Source: JAFGVL01 sp963662245 (lineage in GTDB: Bacteria > Bacteroidota > Bacteroidia > Bacteroidales > Paludibacteraceae). From it: a DNA stretch of 64,000 bases. The position numbers and the translations under genes were made by a program. The notes below the pieces were generated by a model. The model saw only the letters and a program-made list of their open reading frames with translations. It did no database searches and was not told the DNA's origin. Location: positions 248,001 to 312,000 of the forward strand of contig CAXXVQ010000001.1 of NCBI GenBank assembly GCA_963662245.2, in the 5' to 3' direction. Below, in pieces: positions 1 through 9,893 of the stretch. The stretch's first letter is position 1, and the number at the start of each line of letters is the position of its first letter.

Positions 1-3000
1 GTTCAGGAGCATTAAAAATTGGTGAAGCTGGTGAGTTTGACTACTCTGGTTCTCAAGCATTAAAAGCGTTGAAAGAAGAAGGAATCGAAACTGTTCTTAT
101 CAACCCAAATATTGCTACAGTACAAACCTCAGAAGGTATTGCAGATAAAATTTACTTCTTACCTGTAACTCCTTACTTCGTAGAAAAAGTTATCCAGAAA
201 GAAGCTCCTGACGGACTATTCCTTTCATTTGGTGGACAAACTGCGTTGAACTGCGGTGTACAACTTTTTGAAACAGGAATTCTTGAAAAATACAATCTTC
301 GTGTATTAGGTACTCCGGTACAATCTATCATTGACACTGAAGACCGCGACATCTTTGTTAAGAAACTTGACCAAATCGATGTTAAAACTATCAAGAGTGT
401 TGCCGTAGGTAATATTGCTGACGCTCACAAAGCAGCTGAGATGTTAGGTTACCCAATCATTGTTCGTGCTGCTTATGCATTAGGTGGTCTTGGTAGTGGT
501 TTCTGTAACAATGCAGAAGAGCTTGATGCTCTTGCTGAAAAAGCACTTAACTACTCTCCTCAGTTATTGGTTGAAAAATCATTAAAAGGATGGAAAGAAG
601 TTGAGTACGAGGTAGTACGCGATAAATACGACAACTGTATCACAGTTTGTAACATGGAAAACTTCGACCCACTAGGTATCCATACCGGTGAAAGTATCGT
701 TGTTGCTCCATCACAAACATTGACAAATAGCGAATATCACAAACTTCGTGAAATCGCAATCCGCATCGTTCGCCACATCGGTATCGTAGGTGAATGTAAT
801 GTGCAATATGCTTTTGACCCGGAATCGGAAGATTACCGCGTAATTGAGGTAAATGCTCGTTTGAGCCGCTCTTCTGCCCTAGCATCTAAAGCAACAGGTT
901 ATCCTTTAGCATTCGTAGCTGCTAAACTTGGTTTAGGTTACGGATTATATGAGTTGAAAAACTCTGTAACAAAAACTACATCTGCATTCTTCGAACCCGC
1001 ACTTGACTACTGTGTAGTTAAAATCCCTCGTTGGGACTTAGCTAAATTCCACGGAGTAAGTCGCGAAATTGGTTCTTCAATGAAGTCTGTAGGTGAAATC
1101 ATGTCTATTGGTCGTAACTTCGAGGAAGCTTTCCAAAAAGGTCTTCGTATGATTCAACAAGGCATGCACGGTTTCGTTGCAAACAAAGAATTATTCACCG
1201 ACCAATTAGAAAAAGACTTAGCAGAACCAACAGACAAGCGCGTGTTCTACTTATCTCAAGCATTTGAAGAAGGATACAGCGTAGATAAGATTTATAATCT
1301 TACAAAAATTGACAAGTGGTTCTTGTACAAACTTCAAAACATAATTAATACTTCTCATGCACTTGAAGCTTTCAATGCAAAAGAGGATATTCCTAATGAC
1401 TTGTTTATTAAAGCTAAAAAAATCGGTTTCTCTGATTACCAAATGGCAAAACTGGTTTACAAAAAACGCATGCCAAAAGACACTATGCGTTCTGAGCGTA
1501 TTAAACGAGGTATCCTTCCGGTAGTGAAGCAAATCGATACTTTGGCTGCAGAATATCCTGCACAAACAAACTATCTGTACATCACTTACAATGGTACGGC
1601 AAATGATGTAAACTACCTTGGCGATCACAAATCAGTTATTGTTCTTGGTTCAGGAGCTTACCGCATTGGTTCATCTGTAGAGTTTGACTGGTGTTCGGTA
1701 AATGCCTTAAATACTATCCGTAAAGAAGGTTACCGCTCAGTAATGATCAACTATAACCCAGAAACTGTATCTACTGACTACGATATTTGCGACCGTCTTT
1801 ACTTTGATGAATTAAGCTACGAGCGTGTTCGTGATATTATTGAATTGGAAAACCCTCATGGTGTAATCGTTTCTACCGGAGGTCAAATTCCAAATAACTT
1901 AGCAGTTAAGCTTGACCAATCAGGAGTTAAGATCCTTGGTACACAAGCAAAAGATATTGATAACGCAGAAGACCGTCATAAGTTCTCGTCTATGCTTGAT
2001 CGTTTAGGTGTTGACCAACCAAGATGGAAAGAACTTTCATCTCTTGATGATGTTCACGGATTCGTTGAAAGCGTTGGATTCCCGGTATTAGTTCGTCCTT
2101 CATATGTACTTTCAGGTGCAGCGATGAATGTATGTTCAAATACTGAAGAACTAGTAGAATTCTTGAAATTAGCGACTGATGTATCTCAAGAACATCCTGT
2201 TGTAGTTTCTGAATTTATCGAACAATGCAAAGAAATTGAACTTGATGCTGTTGCTCAAAACGGAGAACTAGTAATTTACGCTATCTCTGAGCATGTTGAG
2301 TTTGCCGGAGTTCACTCTGGTGATGCAACAATCCAATTCCCTCCACAAAAAATTTATGTGGAAACTGTTCGCAGAATCAAAGCTGTAGCTCGTAAAATTG
2401 CTAAAGAATTAAATATCTCAGGACCATTTAACATCCAGTTCTTAGCTAAAGACAATGATATTAAAGTAATTGAGTGTAACCTTCGTGCTTCTCGTTCATT
2501 CCCATTTGTATCTAAAGTATTGAAGATTAACTTCATTGAATTAGCTACACAAGTAATGCTTGGAATGGAAGTAGAAAAACCTAGCAAATCTGAATTCGAC
2601 TTGGATTATGTTGGGATCAAGGCTTCTCAATTCTCATTCACTCGTCTACAAAAAGCTGACCCTGTATTAGGTGTAGATATGGCTTCTACAGGTGAAGTTG
2701 GATGTATCGGAACAAACTTTGACGATGCATTATTAACAGCAATGCTTTCTGTAGGTTACCGTATGCCTGAAAAACGAGTAATGGTATCTTCAGGTGCTGC
2801 TAGATCTAAGTTTGAATTATTAGATGCATGCCGTCTGTTAAATGCTAATGGTTACGAACTTTATTCAACTCCTGGCACACACAAATTCTTACAAGAAAAT
2901 GATGTAAAATCAACTATTGTAGGTTGGCCAGACGAAGACTCTGAATTAAAAGTAATGGATATGATCTCTGAGAAACAATTTGACTTAGTTATTAATATCC

Positions 3001-3173
3001 CTAAAGATTTATCAAAAAGAGAGCTTAGCAACGGATACAAGATTCGTCGTGGAGCAATTGACTATAACATCCCATTGATTACTAACGGTCGTTTGGCTAG
3101 TGCATTCATTAAAGCATTCTGCAAAATGAAGCAAGACCAAATTGACATCAAACATTGGGACGAATACAAATAG
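1..3173 (+). CDS. carB: Carbamoyl-phosphate synthase large subunit (5' end outside window)
   Basis: Makes carbamoyl phosphate from bicarbonate, ATP and glutamine-derived ammonia for pyrimidine and arginine synthesis; partner is CarA. The reading frame is already open at base 3 (SGALKIGEAGEFDYSGSQA, a typical CarB N-terminal stretch), so the first in-frame start-like codon at 69 is not the real start. About 1,057 residues are present against ~1,070 usual. The two ATP-grasp halves are visible, with the second beginning around SVIVLGSGAYRIGSSVEFD. The C-terminal MGS-like allosteric domain follows from about residue 930 (RVMVSSGAARSKFELLDACR). Identity is certain; the true start and carA must lie upstream of the window. 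Confidence 0.97.
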   Translation, partial: SGALKIGEAGEFDYSGSQALKALKEEGIETVLINPNIATVQTSEGIADKIYFLPVTPYFVEKVIQKEAPDGLFLSFGGQTALNCGVQLFETGILEKYNLRVLGTPVQSIIDTEDRDIFVKKLDQIDVKTIKSVAVGNIADAHKAAEMLGYPIIVRAAYALGGLGSGFCNNAEELDALAEKALNYSPQLLVEKSLKGWKEVEYEVVRDKYDNCITVCNMENFDPLGIHTGESIVVAPSQTLTNSEYHKLREIAIRIVRHIGIVGECNVQYAFDPESEDYRVIEVNARLSRSSALASKATGYPLAFVAAKLGLGYGLYELKNSVTKTTSAFFEPALDYCVVKIPRWDLAKFHGVSREIGSSMKSVGEIMSIGRNFEEAFQKGLRMIQQGMHGFVANKELFTDQLEKDLAEPTDKRVFYLSQAFEEGYSVDKIYNLTKIDKWFLYKLQNIINTSHALEAFNAKEDIPNDLFIKAKKIGFSDYQMAKLVYKKRMPKDTMRSERIKRGILPVVKQIDTLAAEYPAQTNYLYITYNGTANDVNYLGDHKSVIVLGSGAYRIGSSVEFDWCSVNALNTIRKEGYRSVMINYNPETVSTDYDICDRLYFDELSYERVRDIIELENPHGVIVSTGGQIPNNLAVKLDQSGVKILGTQAKDIDNAEDRHKFSSMLDRLGVDQPRWKELSSLDDVHGFVESVGFPVLVRPSYVLSGAAMNVCSNTEELVEFLKLATDVSQEHPVVVSEFIEQCKEIELDAVAQNGELVIYAISEHVEFAGVHSGDATIQFPPQKIYVETVRRIKAVARKIAKELNISGPFNIQFLAKDNDIKVIECNLRASRSFPFVSKVLKINFIELATQVMLGMEVEKPSKSEFDLDYVGIKASQFSFTRLQKADPVLGVDMASTGEVGCIGTNFDDALLTAMLSVGYRMPEKRVMVSSGAARSKFELLDACRLLNANGYELYSTPGTHKFLQENDVKSTIVGWPDEDSELKVMDMISEKQFDLVINIPKDLSKRELSNGYKIRRGAIDYNIPLITNGRLASAFIKAFCKMKQDQIDIKHWDEYK

Positions 3174-3200
3174 TCAATTAACAATGAATAATTAAAAAAT

Positions 3201-3245
3201 TAAAAGTTAATAGAAAGCAGTTCAACTGTCAACTATTAACTTTTA
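3201..3245 (+). repeat. Inverted repeat in the carB-glmS spacer
   Basis: TAAAAGTTAATAG (3201-3213) and CTATTAACTTTTA (3233-3245) are perfect 13-bp complementary arms around a 19-base loop. There is no long U-run, so it could be a weak terminator, an attenuator for glmS or just a dispersed AT-rich repeat. Confidence 0.5.
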
Positions 3246-3264
3246 ACAATTAACTCTAGAAATT

Positions 3265-5109
3265 ATGTGTGGAATTGTTGGTTATTTAGGAAATAAGGAT
3301 GCATATCCTATCTTAATAAAAGGATTACAACGCCTTGAATATCGTGGTTATGATAGTGCTGGAGTTGCATTAGTCAACAAAAACAACGAACTTAAAGTTT
3401 TCAAAGCAAAAGGAAAAGTTGCTGATCTTGAAGCTTATGCAAAAGATAAAGACATAAGTGGAACTATAGGGATAGCACATACTCGTTGGGCAACTCATGG
3501 TGAACCAAACGATGTCAATGCTCACCCACACTACTCTCAATCTGAGACACTTGCAATAATCCACAATGGAATTATTGAGAACTACAGTGTTATCAAAGAA
3601 GACCTTAAGAAAAGAGGTTATAAATTCCAAAGTGATACAGACACAGAGGTTCTTGTTCAACTAATTGAATATATAAAAACTTCTCACAACATTAGTCTTT
3701 GTGAAGCAGTTCAATTAGCTCTAACTCAAGCAATTGGTGCTTATGCCATTGCTGTGATTGAAAAAGGAAACCCAGATCAAATTATTGCAGCAAGAAAATC
3801 TAGCCCACTAGTTATTGGTATTGGTGATGATGAGTTTTTCCTTGCTTCTGACGCAACTCCTATCATTGAATACACTAACCGTGTAATCTACTTAGACGAT
3901 GAAGAAGTTGCAATTATAACAAGAGGAAATGAGGTGCATATCAAAACTCTTGCTAATGTAGAAAAAACACATGAAGTTAAACAACTAGAAATGAGCTTGA
4001 ATGAGCTTGAAAAAGGTGGTTATCCTCACTTCATGTTAAAAGAAATATTTGAGCAACCAAAGCGTATTGCCGAAGCGATGCGTGGTCGTATTAATATTGA
4101 AGGAAACAGCGTTTCTCTTGCCGGAATTATTGACAATAAAGAAAAATTCCTAAGCACAAACAGAATCTTGATTGTTGCATGTGGTACTTCATGGCATGCC
4201 GGACTAATTGGTGAATACCTGTTAGAAGAGTACGCTCGTATCCCTGTTGAGGTTGAATATGCTTCAGAATTCCGTTACCGTAAACCAATTATCAACAAAG
4301 GTGATATCGTAATTGCAATATCTCAATCAGGAGAAACTGCCGATACTCTTGCGGCTATTGAGTTAGCTAAAAAAGCAGGAGCTTTTGTTTACGGAATTTG
4401 CAATGTTGTTGGATCATCAATTCCAAGAAATACTGATTCAGGTTCTTACACTCATGTTGGTCCTGAAATTGGTGTAGCATCAACAAAAGCATTTACAGCT
4501 CAAGTAACTGTACTTTCGTTAATTGCTCTTACTATTGCAAAATTAAAAGGAACAATTGAGGAATCACACTATCATGACCTTATTAAGGAATTAGCTACAA
4601 TTCCTGATAAAATGGCTAAAACACTTGAATTAAACAGTAAAATACAAGAGTTTGCTCCAATTTTCACTTATGCGAGAAACTTCATTTACTTAGGTCGTGG
4701 TTATAACTACCCTGTAGCACTTGAAGGAGCTCTTAAACTAAAAGAAATTTCATATATCCATGCAGAAGGTTATCCTGCGGCAGAAATGAAGCACGGACCT
4801 ATTGCTTTGATTGACGCAGAAATGCCTGTAGTTGTAATTGCCCCAAACAAAGGGATGTATGAAAAAACAATTAGCAACATTCAAGAAGTAAAAGCTAGAA
4901 AAGGTCGCGTAATCTCAATCATTACTGAAGGTGATGAGACTGTAAAAGGTCTATCTGATTTCGCAATCGAAATCCCTGAAACAGAAGAATGCTTCGTGCC
5001 ACTTTTAGCTTCTATTCCTTTGCAATTAATGGCGTATCATATTGCTGTAGTTAAAGGTTGTAATGTAGATCAACCTCGTAACTTAGCAAAATCAGTAACA
5101 GTAGAATAA
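3265..5109 (+). CDS. glmS: Glutamine--fructose-6-phosphate aminotransferase (isomerizing)
   Basis: Converts fructose-6-phosphate and glutamine to glucosamine-6-phosphate, the entry step to UDP-GlcNAc, peptidoglycan and LPS. The 614 residues match the usual ~610. The N-terminal Ntn glutaminase domain begins MCGIVGYLG with nucleophile Cys2, followed by two SIS sugar-isomerase domains (about 290-420 and 460-600; CGTSWHAG and SQSGETADT are visible). The C-terminus QPRNLAKSVTVE carries the family's terminal motif. The start is fixed because Cys2 must follow Met1. It lies 91 bp after carB and 90 bp before a second glutamine amidotransferase. No glmS ribozyme-like structure was recognised in the short upstream gap. 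Confidence 0.97.
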   Translation: MCGIVGYLGNKDAYPILIKGLQRLEYRGYDSAGVALVNKNNELKVFKAKGKVADLEAYAKDKDISGTIGIAHTRWATHGEPNDVNAHPHYSQSETLAIIHNGIIENYSVIKEDLKKRGYKFQSDTDTEVLVQLIEYIKTSHNISLCEAVQLALTQAIGAYAIAVIEKGNPDQIIAARKSSPLVIGIGDDEFFLASDATPIIEYTNRVIYLDDEEVAIITRGNEVHIKTLANVEKTHEVKQLEMSLNELEKGGYPHFMLKEIFEQPKRIAEAMRGRINIEGNSVSLAGIIDNKEKFLSTNRILIVACGTSWHAGLIGEYLLEEYARIPVEVEYASEFRYRKPIINKGDIVIAISQSGETADTLAAIELAKKAGAFVYGICNVVGSSIPRNTDSGSYTHVGPEIGVASTKAFTAQVTVLSLIALTIAKLKGTIEESHYHDLIKELATIPDKMAKTLELNSKIQEFAPIFTYARNFIYLGRGYNYPVALEGALKLKEISYIHAEGYPAAEMKHGPIALIDAEMPVVVIAPNKGMYEKTISNIQEVKARKGRVISIITEGDETVKGLSDFAIEIPETEECFVPLLASIPLQLMAYHIAVVKGCNVDQPRNLAKSVTVE

Positions 5110-5149
5110 CAAATAATTCCAAATTCCAGATCTCAAGTTTCAGATTAAT

Positions 5150-5177
5150 TTGAAATTTGAAATTTGAAATTTGAAAT
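5150..5177 (+). repeat. Four tandem copies of a 7-mer upstream of the purF-like gene
   Basis: TTGAAAT is repeated four times exactly, within a wider stretch of similar AT-rich words (from about 5110), 23 bp before the next start codon. A variable-number short repeat in a 5' leader can change spacing between promoter and gene, but no function can be read from the sequence. Confidence 0.8.
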
Positions 5178-5199
5178 AAAAAATTGAAAATTTTTTATT

Positions 5200-7062
5200 A
5201 TGTGCGGAATAGCAATGGTTAGGCTTCGTAAGCCTCTTGAACATTTTCACATGAAGTACGGTACTTGGCAATACGGTTACCAAAAGCTGTATCTTCTAAT
5301 GGAAAAACAACACAACCGTGGCCAAGAAGGAGCTGGAATGGCTTCTGTAAAATTAGATATGCCTCCTGGTGAGGAATACATTTCTAGAGAAAGAGCACTC
5401 GGAAACCAGGCAATCAACAACCTTTTTGCTTCAGTAAATAAAGCACACAAAGAATTTGACAAAGAACAAGTTCTTGATCCTGCTTTTGCTAAACAAAACT
5501 TACCTTTTGCAGGTGAGTTATATATGGGACACTTACGCTATAGCACTACCGGTAAAGACGGGCTTTCGTATGTACACCCATTCCTTCGCAGAAATAACTG
5601 GAAATCGCGTAACTTAATTTTAGCCGGAAATTTCAACCTAACTAATGTTGATGAGATTTTCGCTAAACTGGTAAAACAAGGACAACATCCTCGCGATTAC
5701 AGTGACACCTTTATAATGCTTGAACAACTAGGTCATTATCTTGACCGTGAAGTTCAACGCTTATACGATTTACACGGAGAAGAGTGTGAAAACCTTACAG
5801 AGAAAATTGAAGAGGAATTAAATGTTGGAAACATTTTGCGCAAGGCCTCTCCTATTTGGGATGGTGGTTACGCTATCTGTGGTTTAATCGGACATGGCGA
5901 CTCATTCGTTTTCCGTGATCCATGGGGAATTCGTCCTGCATTTTACTATGTAGATGAAGAAATTGCTGTTGTAGCAAGTGAGCGTCCTGTTATCCAAACT
6001 ACATTAAATGTAGAAGCTGACGATGTAAAAGAATTAATGCCGGGTGAAGCGATTATCATGAAAAAAGATGGTCGTGTTATCATTGAGCAAATTCTTGAGC
6101 CTAAAAATGTTTCTCAATGCTCATTTGAACGCATTTACTTTTCTCGTGGTAGTGATAAAGATATTTACGAAGAACGAAAAAAACTTGGAAAATTACTAAC
6201 TGACCCTATTCTTCAATCAGTAAATTACGATACAAGAAATACTGTTTTTTCTTTCATCCCCAACACAGCCGAAGTTGCATTTTATGGAATGTTTAATGGC
6301 TTACAAGACTATATGATTGAAAGAAAGAAAAAGCTTGTGGCTTCACAAAAAGACACTCTTACTGTTGATCAAATCATGGATATCATAAACCAACGCCCTC
6401 GTATTGAGAAAGTTGCATTAAAGGATATTAAGCTGCGTACATTTATTGCACAAGACGCTGGTCGCAATGATTTAGCAGCCCATGTTTATGACATCACTTA
6501 TAATTCAATTGTACCGGGACAAGATAACCTTGTGGTAATTGACGACTCTATAGTGCGTGGAACTACATTGAAACAAAGTATCATCAAAATTCTTGACCGC
6601 TTAGGACCTAAGAAAATTGTGATTGTTTCATCATCACCACAAATTCGTTATCCTGACTGTTATGGTATCGATATGTCGCGTATGAGTGAGTTTATTGCCT
6701 TCAAAGCTGCAATTGAACTACTAAAAGAGACTGGTAGAGAAAATATCATCAACGATGTTTATAACAAGTCAAAAGCACAGCAAGGTAAACCTAAAGAGGA
6801 AATTGTAAACTATGTAAAAGAAATTTACGAACCGTTTACAACTCAAGAAATCTCTAAAAAGATTGCTGAAATGTTAACTCCTAAAGGTATTAATGCTGAA
6901 GTAGAACTTGTTTACCAGGAAATTGAAGGCTTGCATGAAGCTTGCCCAAATAACAAAGGTGACTGGTACTTCTCAGGAAACTATCCTACAGCAGGTGGTA
7001 ACCGTGTAGTAAATAATGCGTACATCAATTACATCGAAGGAAAAGATAATCGTTCATACTAA
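5200..7062 (+). CDS. Amidophosphoribosyltransferase-like glutamine amidotransferase (Bacteroidetes long form)
   Basis: Probable PurF-family enzyme, which transfers glutamine nitrogen to PRPP to give 5-phosphoribosylamine in purine synthesis. The N-terminus MCGIAMVRLRKPL has the nucleophile Cys2. The type I phosphoribosyltransferase PRPP loop VVIDDSIVRGTT sits near residues 444-455. At 620 residues it is much longer than classic PurF (~470-505), with an extended glutaminase/linker region. Such long forms beside glmS and carAB are, as I recall, typical of Bacteroidetes. A separate standard purF may exist elsewhere, so the physiological substrate is not certain and I give no symbol. A hairpin terminator follows at 7109. 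Confidence 0.88.
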   Translation: MCGIAMVRLRKPLEHFHMKYGTWQYGYQKLYLLMEKQHNRGQEGAGMASVKLDMPPGEEYISRERALGNQAINNLFASVNKAHKEFDKEQVLDPAFAKQNLPFAGELYMGHLRYSTTGKDGLSYVHPFLRRNNWKSRNLILAGNFNLTNVDEIFAKLVKQGQHPRDYSDTFIMLEQLGHYLDREVQRLYDLHGEECENLTEKIEEELNVGNILRKASPIWDGGYAICGLIGHGDSFVFRDPWGIRPAFYYVDEEIAVVASERPVIQTTLNVEADDVKELMPGEAIIMKKDGRVIIEQILEPKNVSQCSFERIYFSRGSDKDIYEERKKLGKLLTDPILQSVNYDTRNTVFSFIPNTAEVAFYGMFNGLQDYMIERKKKLVASQKDTLTVDQIMDIINQRPRIEKVALKDIKLRTFIAQDAGRNDLAAHVYDITYNSIVPGQDNLVVIDDSIVRGTTLKQSIIKILDRLGPKKIVIVSSSPQIRYPDCYGIDMSRMSEFIAFKAAIELLKETGRENIINDVYNKSKAQQGKPKEEIVNYVKEIYEPFTTQEISKKIAEMLTPKGINAEVELVYQEIEGLHEACPNNKGDWYFSGNYPTAGGNRVVNNAYINYIEGKDNRSY

Positions 7063-7063
7063 T

Positions 7064-7093
7064 TCTAGTGACTTCGACTACACTCAGTCACTA
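7064..7093. repeat. Short palindromic dispersed-repeat unit
   Basis: CTAGTGACT ... AGTCACTAG forms 9-bp perfect arms around a loop reading TCGACTACACTC. The interior resembles the ACTTCGACTNCNCTCAGT word often scattered through Bacteroidetes intergenic DNA (from memory). It lies immediately before the purF-like terminator. Confidence 0.65.
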
Positions 7094-7108
7094 GATATGT
7101 AAAAATAC

Positions 7109-7143
7109 AAAAGCGAATTCTTTAAAAAGGATTCGCTTTTTTT
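7109..7143 (+). terminator. Rho-independent terminator of the purF-like gene
   Basis: Stem AAAAGCGAAT / ATTCGCTTTT with a run of seven or more T, 47 bp after the stop codon. Confidence 0.85.
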
Positions 7144-7346
7144 GTATCCATAAACTATCATTTATTTAGGAATAATATCTAAATTAGCACAAGAATCTGA
7201 TTCAGAAAGCCCTATATAAGGGATAATTAGATTCATTTTACTTACATTTTGTAAGCAAATTAAATGCTTATACATCTTGAATATTTTCAAAATTCCATTT
7301 ATCATAATAAAATTAAAATAAAATCCATCAATAAACGACGGTAATC

Positions 7347-8393
7347 ATGAGCAAGCAAATAAACTTACTTCCTATCATTGAAAAAGGCTGGTACGAATAC
7401 AACCCCAAACGCCTAATCAAAAAAATTGAAGACTTAAGCGTGAATGTTTCCACTAACAAAGTTTTCAAAGTCACTTTTGTAGATAAAAGCTTTGTATTTG
7501 CTAAGGTGTCAAACTTTGGTTTGTATGAAAACTTTAAGGAAGACCACAAAATCATTAATGTGCTTGCCAATAATCTGGAAAGACCTTATGACCATTTCCT
7601 TTCTAGCTCTCTGTTAAAAGGTGATCAACTTTATTTATACAAACATGAGGATGAAGTGATTGATGTGTGGATGGTTTTTTATCGTGCTGTACGCATCAAA
7701 AAGAAACTACCAAAACGATTGAGTGATGATCAAGTAAAAATAATGGGAACGGAGCTAGCTAAGTTTCACAAAATCTGTGACGAAATGACTCCTGTCCTTC
7801 CCCATTCTTCTAAATCACTGGTAAAAGACATCCATAAACTATTACGCAGACTTGAGAAGCCCAATAGTAAAATCCACTTTGTGGGCAATAACGACTTAAT
7901 CAAAGAACACTGTCTGATATTCCTTGAGAATGCAAAAAAATACGGCTACTTGGAATGCACTAAGATTCCAGTGTTTGTTGACTGGAATATTGGGAACTTC
8001 TCTGTGCGTGAAAATGGTACCTTCTTTTCGCGGTGGGATTATGACTGGTTCCGTATGAGTTCGCGTGTATTGGATTTCTACTCTTTTAGTCGTGTTTGTT
8101 CTGATATTGGTGACAAAACGGATTTCTCATACACTTTCTCTCAGTTGAATGAACCTCGTTTTATTGAGTTTTTGAAAGCTTATCACAAGGTGTTCCCATT
8201 AACTCGCAATGAGATCTACTTTATGAAAGAAGCTTACCGTTTCTTTATTCTTAATTATGTGATTAGCAACGGACGCTTTTTCTTCAATGAAAACTATGCA
8301 AAAAAGCTTCAACAAGAAGCATACGAGTTGCATTTACCAAACCTTGACAAAGAGTTTAATGCAGACTTGATACTAGATGCACTAGGATTATAA
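7347..8393 (+). CDS. Phosphotransferase/kinase-fold protein (APH-like)
   Basis: A 348-residue soluble protein that looks like the aminoglycoside phosphotransferase/choline kinase superfamily. It has a catalytic-loop-like stretch VFVDWNIGNFSV and a following metal-binding-like SRWDYDWFRMSSRVLDF. Here the usual HGDxxxxN of APH reads VDWNIGN, so substrate inference from canonical APH is unsafe. It stands alone, with a 285-bp upstream gap and a strong terminator after it. The substrate is unknown and there is no specific reason to call it a resistance gene. Confidence 0.6.
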   Translation: MSKQINLLPIIEKGWYEYNPKRLIKKIEDLSVNVSTNKVFKVTFVDKSFVFAKVSNFGLYENFKEDHKIINVLANNLERPYDHFLSSSLLKGDQLYLYKHEDEVIDVWMVFYRAVRIKKKLPKRLSDDQVKIMGTELAKFHKICDEMTPVLPHSSKSLVKDIHKLLRRLEKPNSKIHFVGNNDLIKEHCLIFLENAKKYGYLECTKIPVFVDWNIGNFSVRENGTFFSRWDYDWFRMSSRVLDFYSFSRVCSDIGDKTDFSYTFSQLNEPRFIEFLKAYHKVFPLTRNEIYFMKEAYRFFILNYVISNGRFFFNENYAKKLQQEAYELHLPNLDKEFNADLILDALGL

Positions 8394-8399
8394 AAAACT

Positions 8400-8428
8400 G
8401 GGTTGAAATATCTTTTCAACCCTTTTTT
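8400..8428 (+). terminator. Rho-independent terminator
   Basis: GGGTTGAAA / TTTCAACCC stem followed by six T, 7 bp after the kinase-like gene. Confidence 0.88.
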
Positions 8429-8537
8429 ATTCCTAAAAAAGGGAATAATTCTAAAATAAAATTAAAGAAACATGCTAAACAACATCTTATAGGTACTTTT
8501 TTACTATATTGTAAAGCAATACAGCTATTAGATTATT

Positions 8538-9884
8538 ATGGAAACAATTACTTCAAGAAAAAAATCTCCAGCAGATAAATATATCATTGAACCATTAGTT
8601 CGATTTATGAATAATAGTACCACCAGTAGTATTATTCTATTTTCATCAGCACTACTTGCCATTGTCATTTCAAATTCACCATGGAGCGAAGAGTTTGCGC
8701 ATCTATGGCATGTCAAATTCACTGTTGGATTTGAAGGTTTTGCTATCTCAAAAGACCTACACCATTGGATTAATGATGGACTGATGGCCATCTTCTTCTT
8801 TGTGGTTGGGCTTGAGCTAAAACGCGAAATCGTAGCCGGAGAACTACAAAATCCTAAAAATGCTTTACTACCTATCCTTGCTGCTATTGGAGGAATGTTA
8901 GTGCCTGCACTTATCTACTTAATATTTAATAATGAAGGCATTAGCTCAAATGGTTGGGGAATTCCAATGGCGACAGATATCGCATTCGTTTTGGGTATTG
9001 TTTACCTTTTAGGAGACAGAGTTCCAACCTCGCTTAAAGTATTCTTAACGGCACTAGCCATTGTTGATGACCTTGGTGCAGTGCTTGTAATTGCCATTTT
9101 CTACACATCTAATATTAACTTCATTAGTTTGGCTACCGGCTTTGTATTTATGGCGGTATTAATTACCGGAAATTTACTTGGTGTGCGTAACCGAATGTTT
9201 TACGGAATTATTGGAATTGGTGGTGTTTGGTTAGCCTTTTTAATGTCCGGAGTGCATGCAACTATTGCGGCTGTACTTGCTGCGATGACAATACCGGCAA
9301 CGGTTAAAGTTGAGGAAAAAGAATATCTGGCAGGCTTAAAATTTTTGCACAATGCTTTTGAAAAAGAAAACCCTAACGAAAAAAAGATAGTAACTGAAAA
9401 TCAGCTACATATCATTGAAAACATTCGTAGCTTTTCTAAAAAAGCATTGACTCCGCTTCAAATCCTAGAACACCAATTACACCCACTGGTTGCATACATC
9501 ATTATGCCAATATTCGCCTTTAGTAATGCAGGCTTTGAGTTCTCAGACCATATCGGAGCACAAGTAACTAGCTCAATATTTATGGGCTCATTCTTTGGCT
9601 TGCTAATAGGAAAAGTACTAGGTGTATTTGGTCTTATCTATATTCTTGTCAAATTAAATTGGCTTAAATTACCAAAGGGAGTTAACTTTGTGCACTTACT
9701 GGGAGCTGGTTTCTTAGCAGGTATTGGATTCACTATGTCGCTATTTATTGGCGAACTGGCATTTACCGACAAGGAAATGATTCAAACTGCTAAAATGGGA
9801 GCTATATTCTCCTCAGTTATTGCCAGTATTATTGGCTACCTAATACTTAGGTTTGCTAATAAGCTGGAAAAGAAACACAGATAA
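8538..9884 (+). CDS. nhaA: Na+/H+ antiporter NhaA
   Basis: Inner-membrane electrogenic antiporter exporting Na+ in exchange for protons. The 448 residues are mostly hydrophobic, and the segment TALAIVDDLGAVLVIAIFYT around residues 171-190 holds the paired aspartates (about 176-177) equivalent to the ion-binding Asp163/Asp164 of E. coli NhaA. It is ~60 residues longer than the E. coli protein. The extra length is mainly a hydrophilic central loop (about 255-310, KVEEKEYLAGLKFLHNAFEKE) and an N-terminal extension. The next gene starts 9 bp later, so the two are probably co-transcribed. Confidence 0.95.
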   Translation: METITSRKKSPADKYIIEPLVRFMNNSTTSSIILFSSALLAIVISNSPWSEEFAHLWHVKFTVGFEGFAISKDLHHWINDGLMAIFFFVVGLELKREIVAGELQNPKNALLPILAAIGGMLVPALIYLIFNNEGISSNGWGIPMATDIAFVLGIVYLLGDRVPTSLKVFLTALAIVDDLGAVLVIAIFYTSNINFISLATGFVFMAVLITGNLLGVRNRMFYGIIGIGGVWLAFLMSGVHATIAAVLAAMTIPATVKVEEKEYLAGLKFLHNAFEKENPNEKKIVTENQLHIIENIRSFSKKALTPLQILEHQLHPLVAYIIMPIFAFSNAGFEFSDHIGAQVTSSIFMGSFFGLLIGKVLGVFGLIYILVKLNWLKLPKGVNFVHLLGAGFLAGIGFTMSLFIGELAFTDKEMIQTAKMGAIFSSVIASIIGYLILRFANKLEKKHR

Positions 9885-9893
9885 TACAACTTC

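Noticed and set aside
7347..8393. Aminoglycoside resistance gene
   Set aside because: Only the kinase fold is suggested; the catalytic loop differs from canonical APH and there is no mobile or resistance context.
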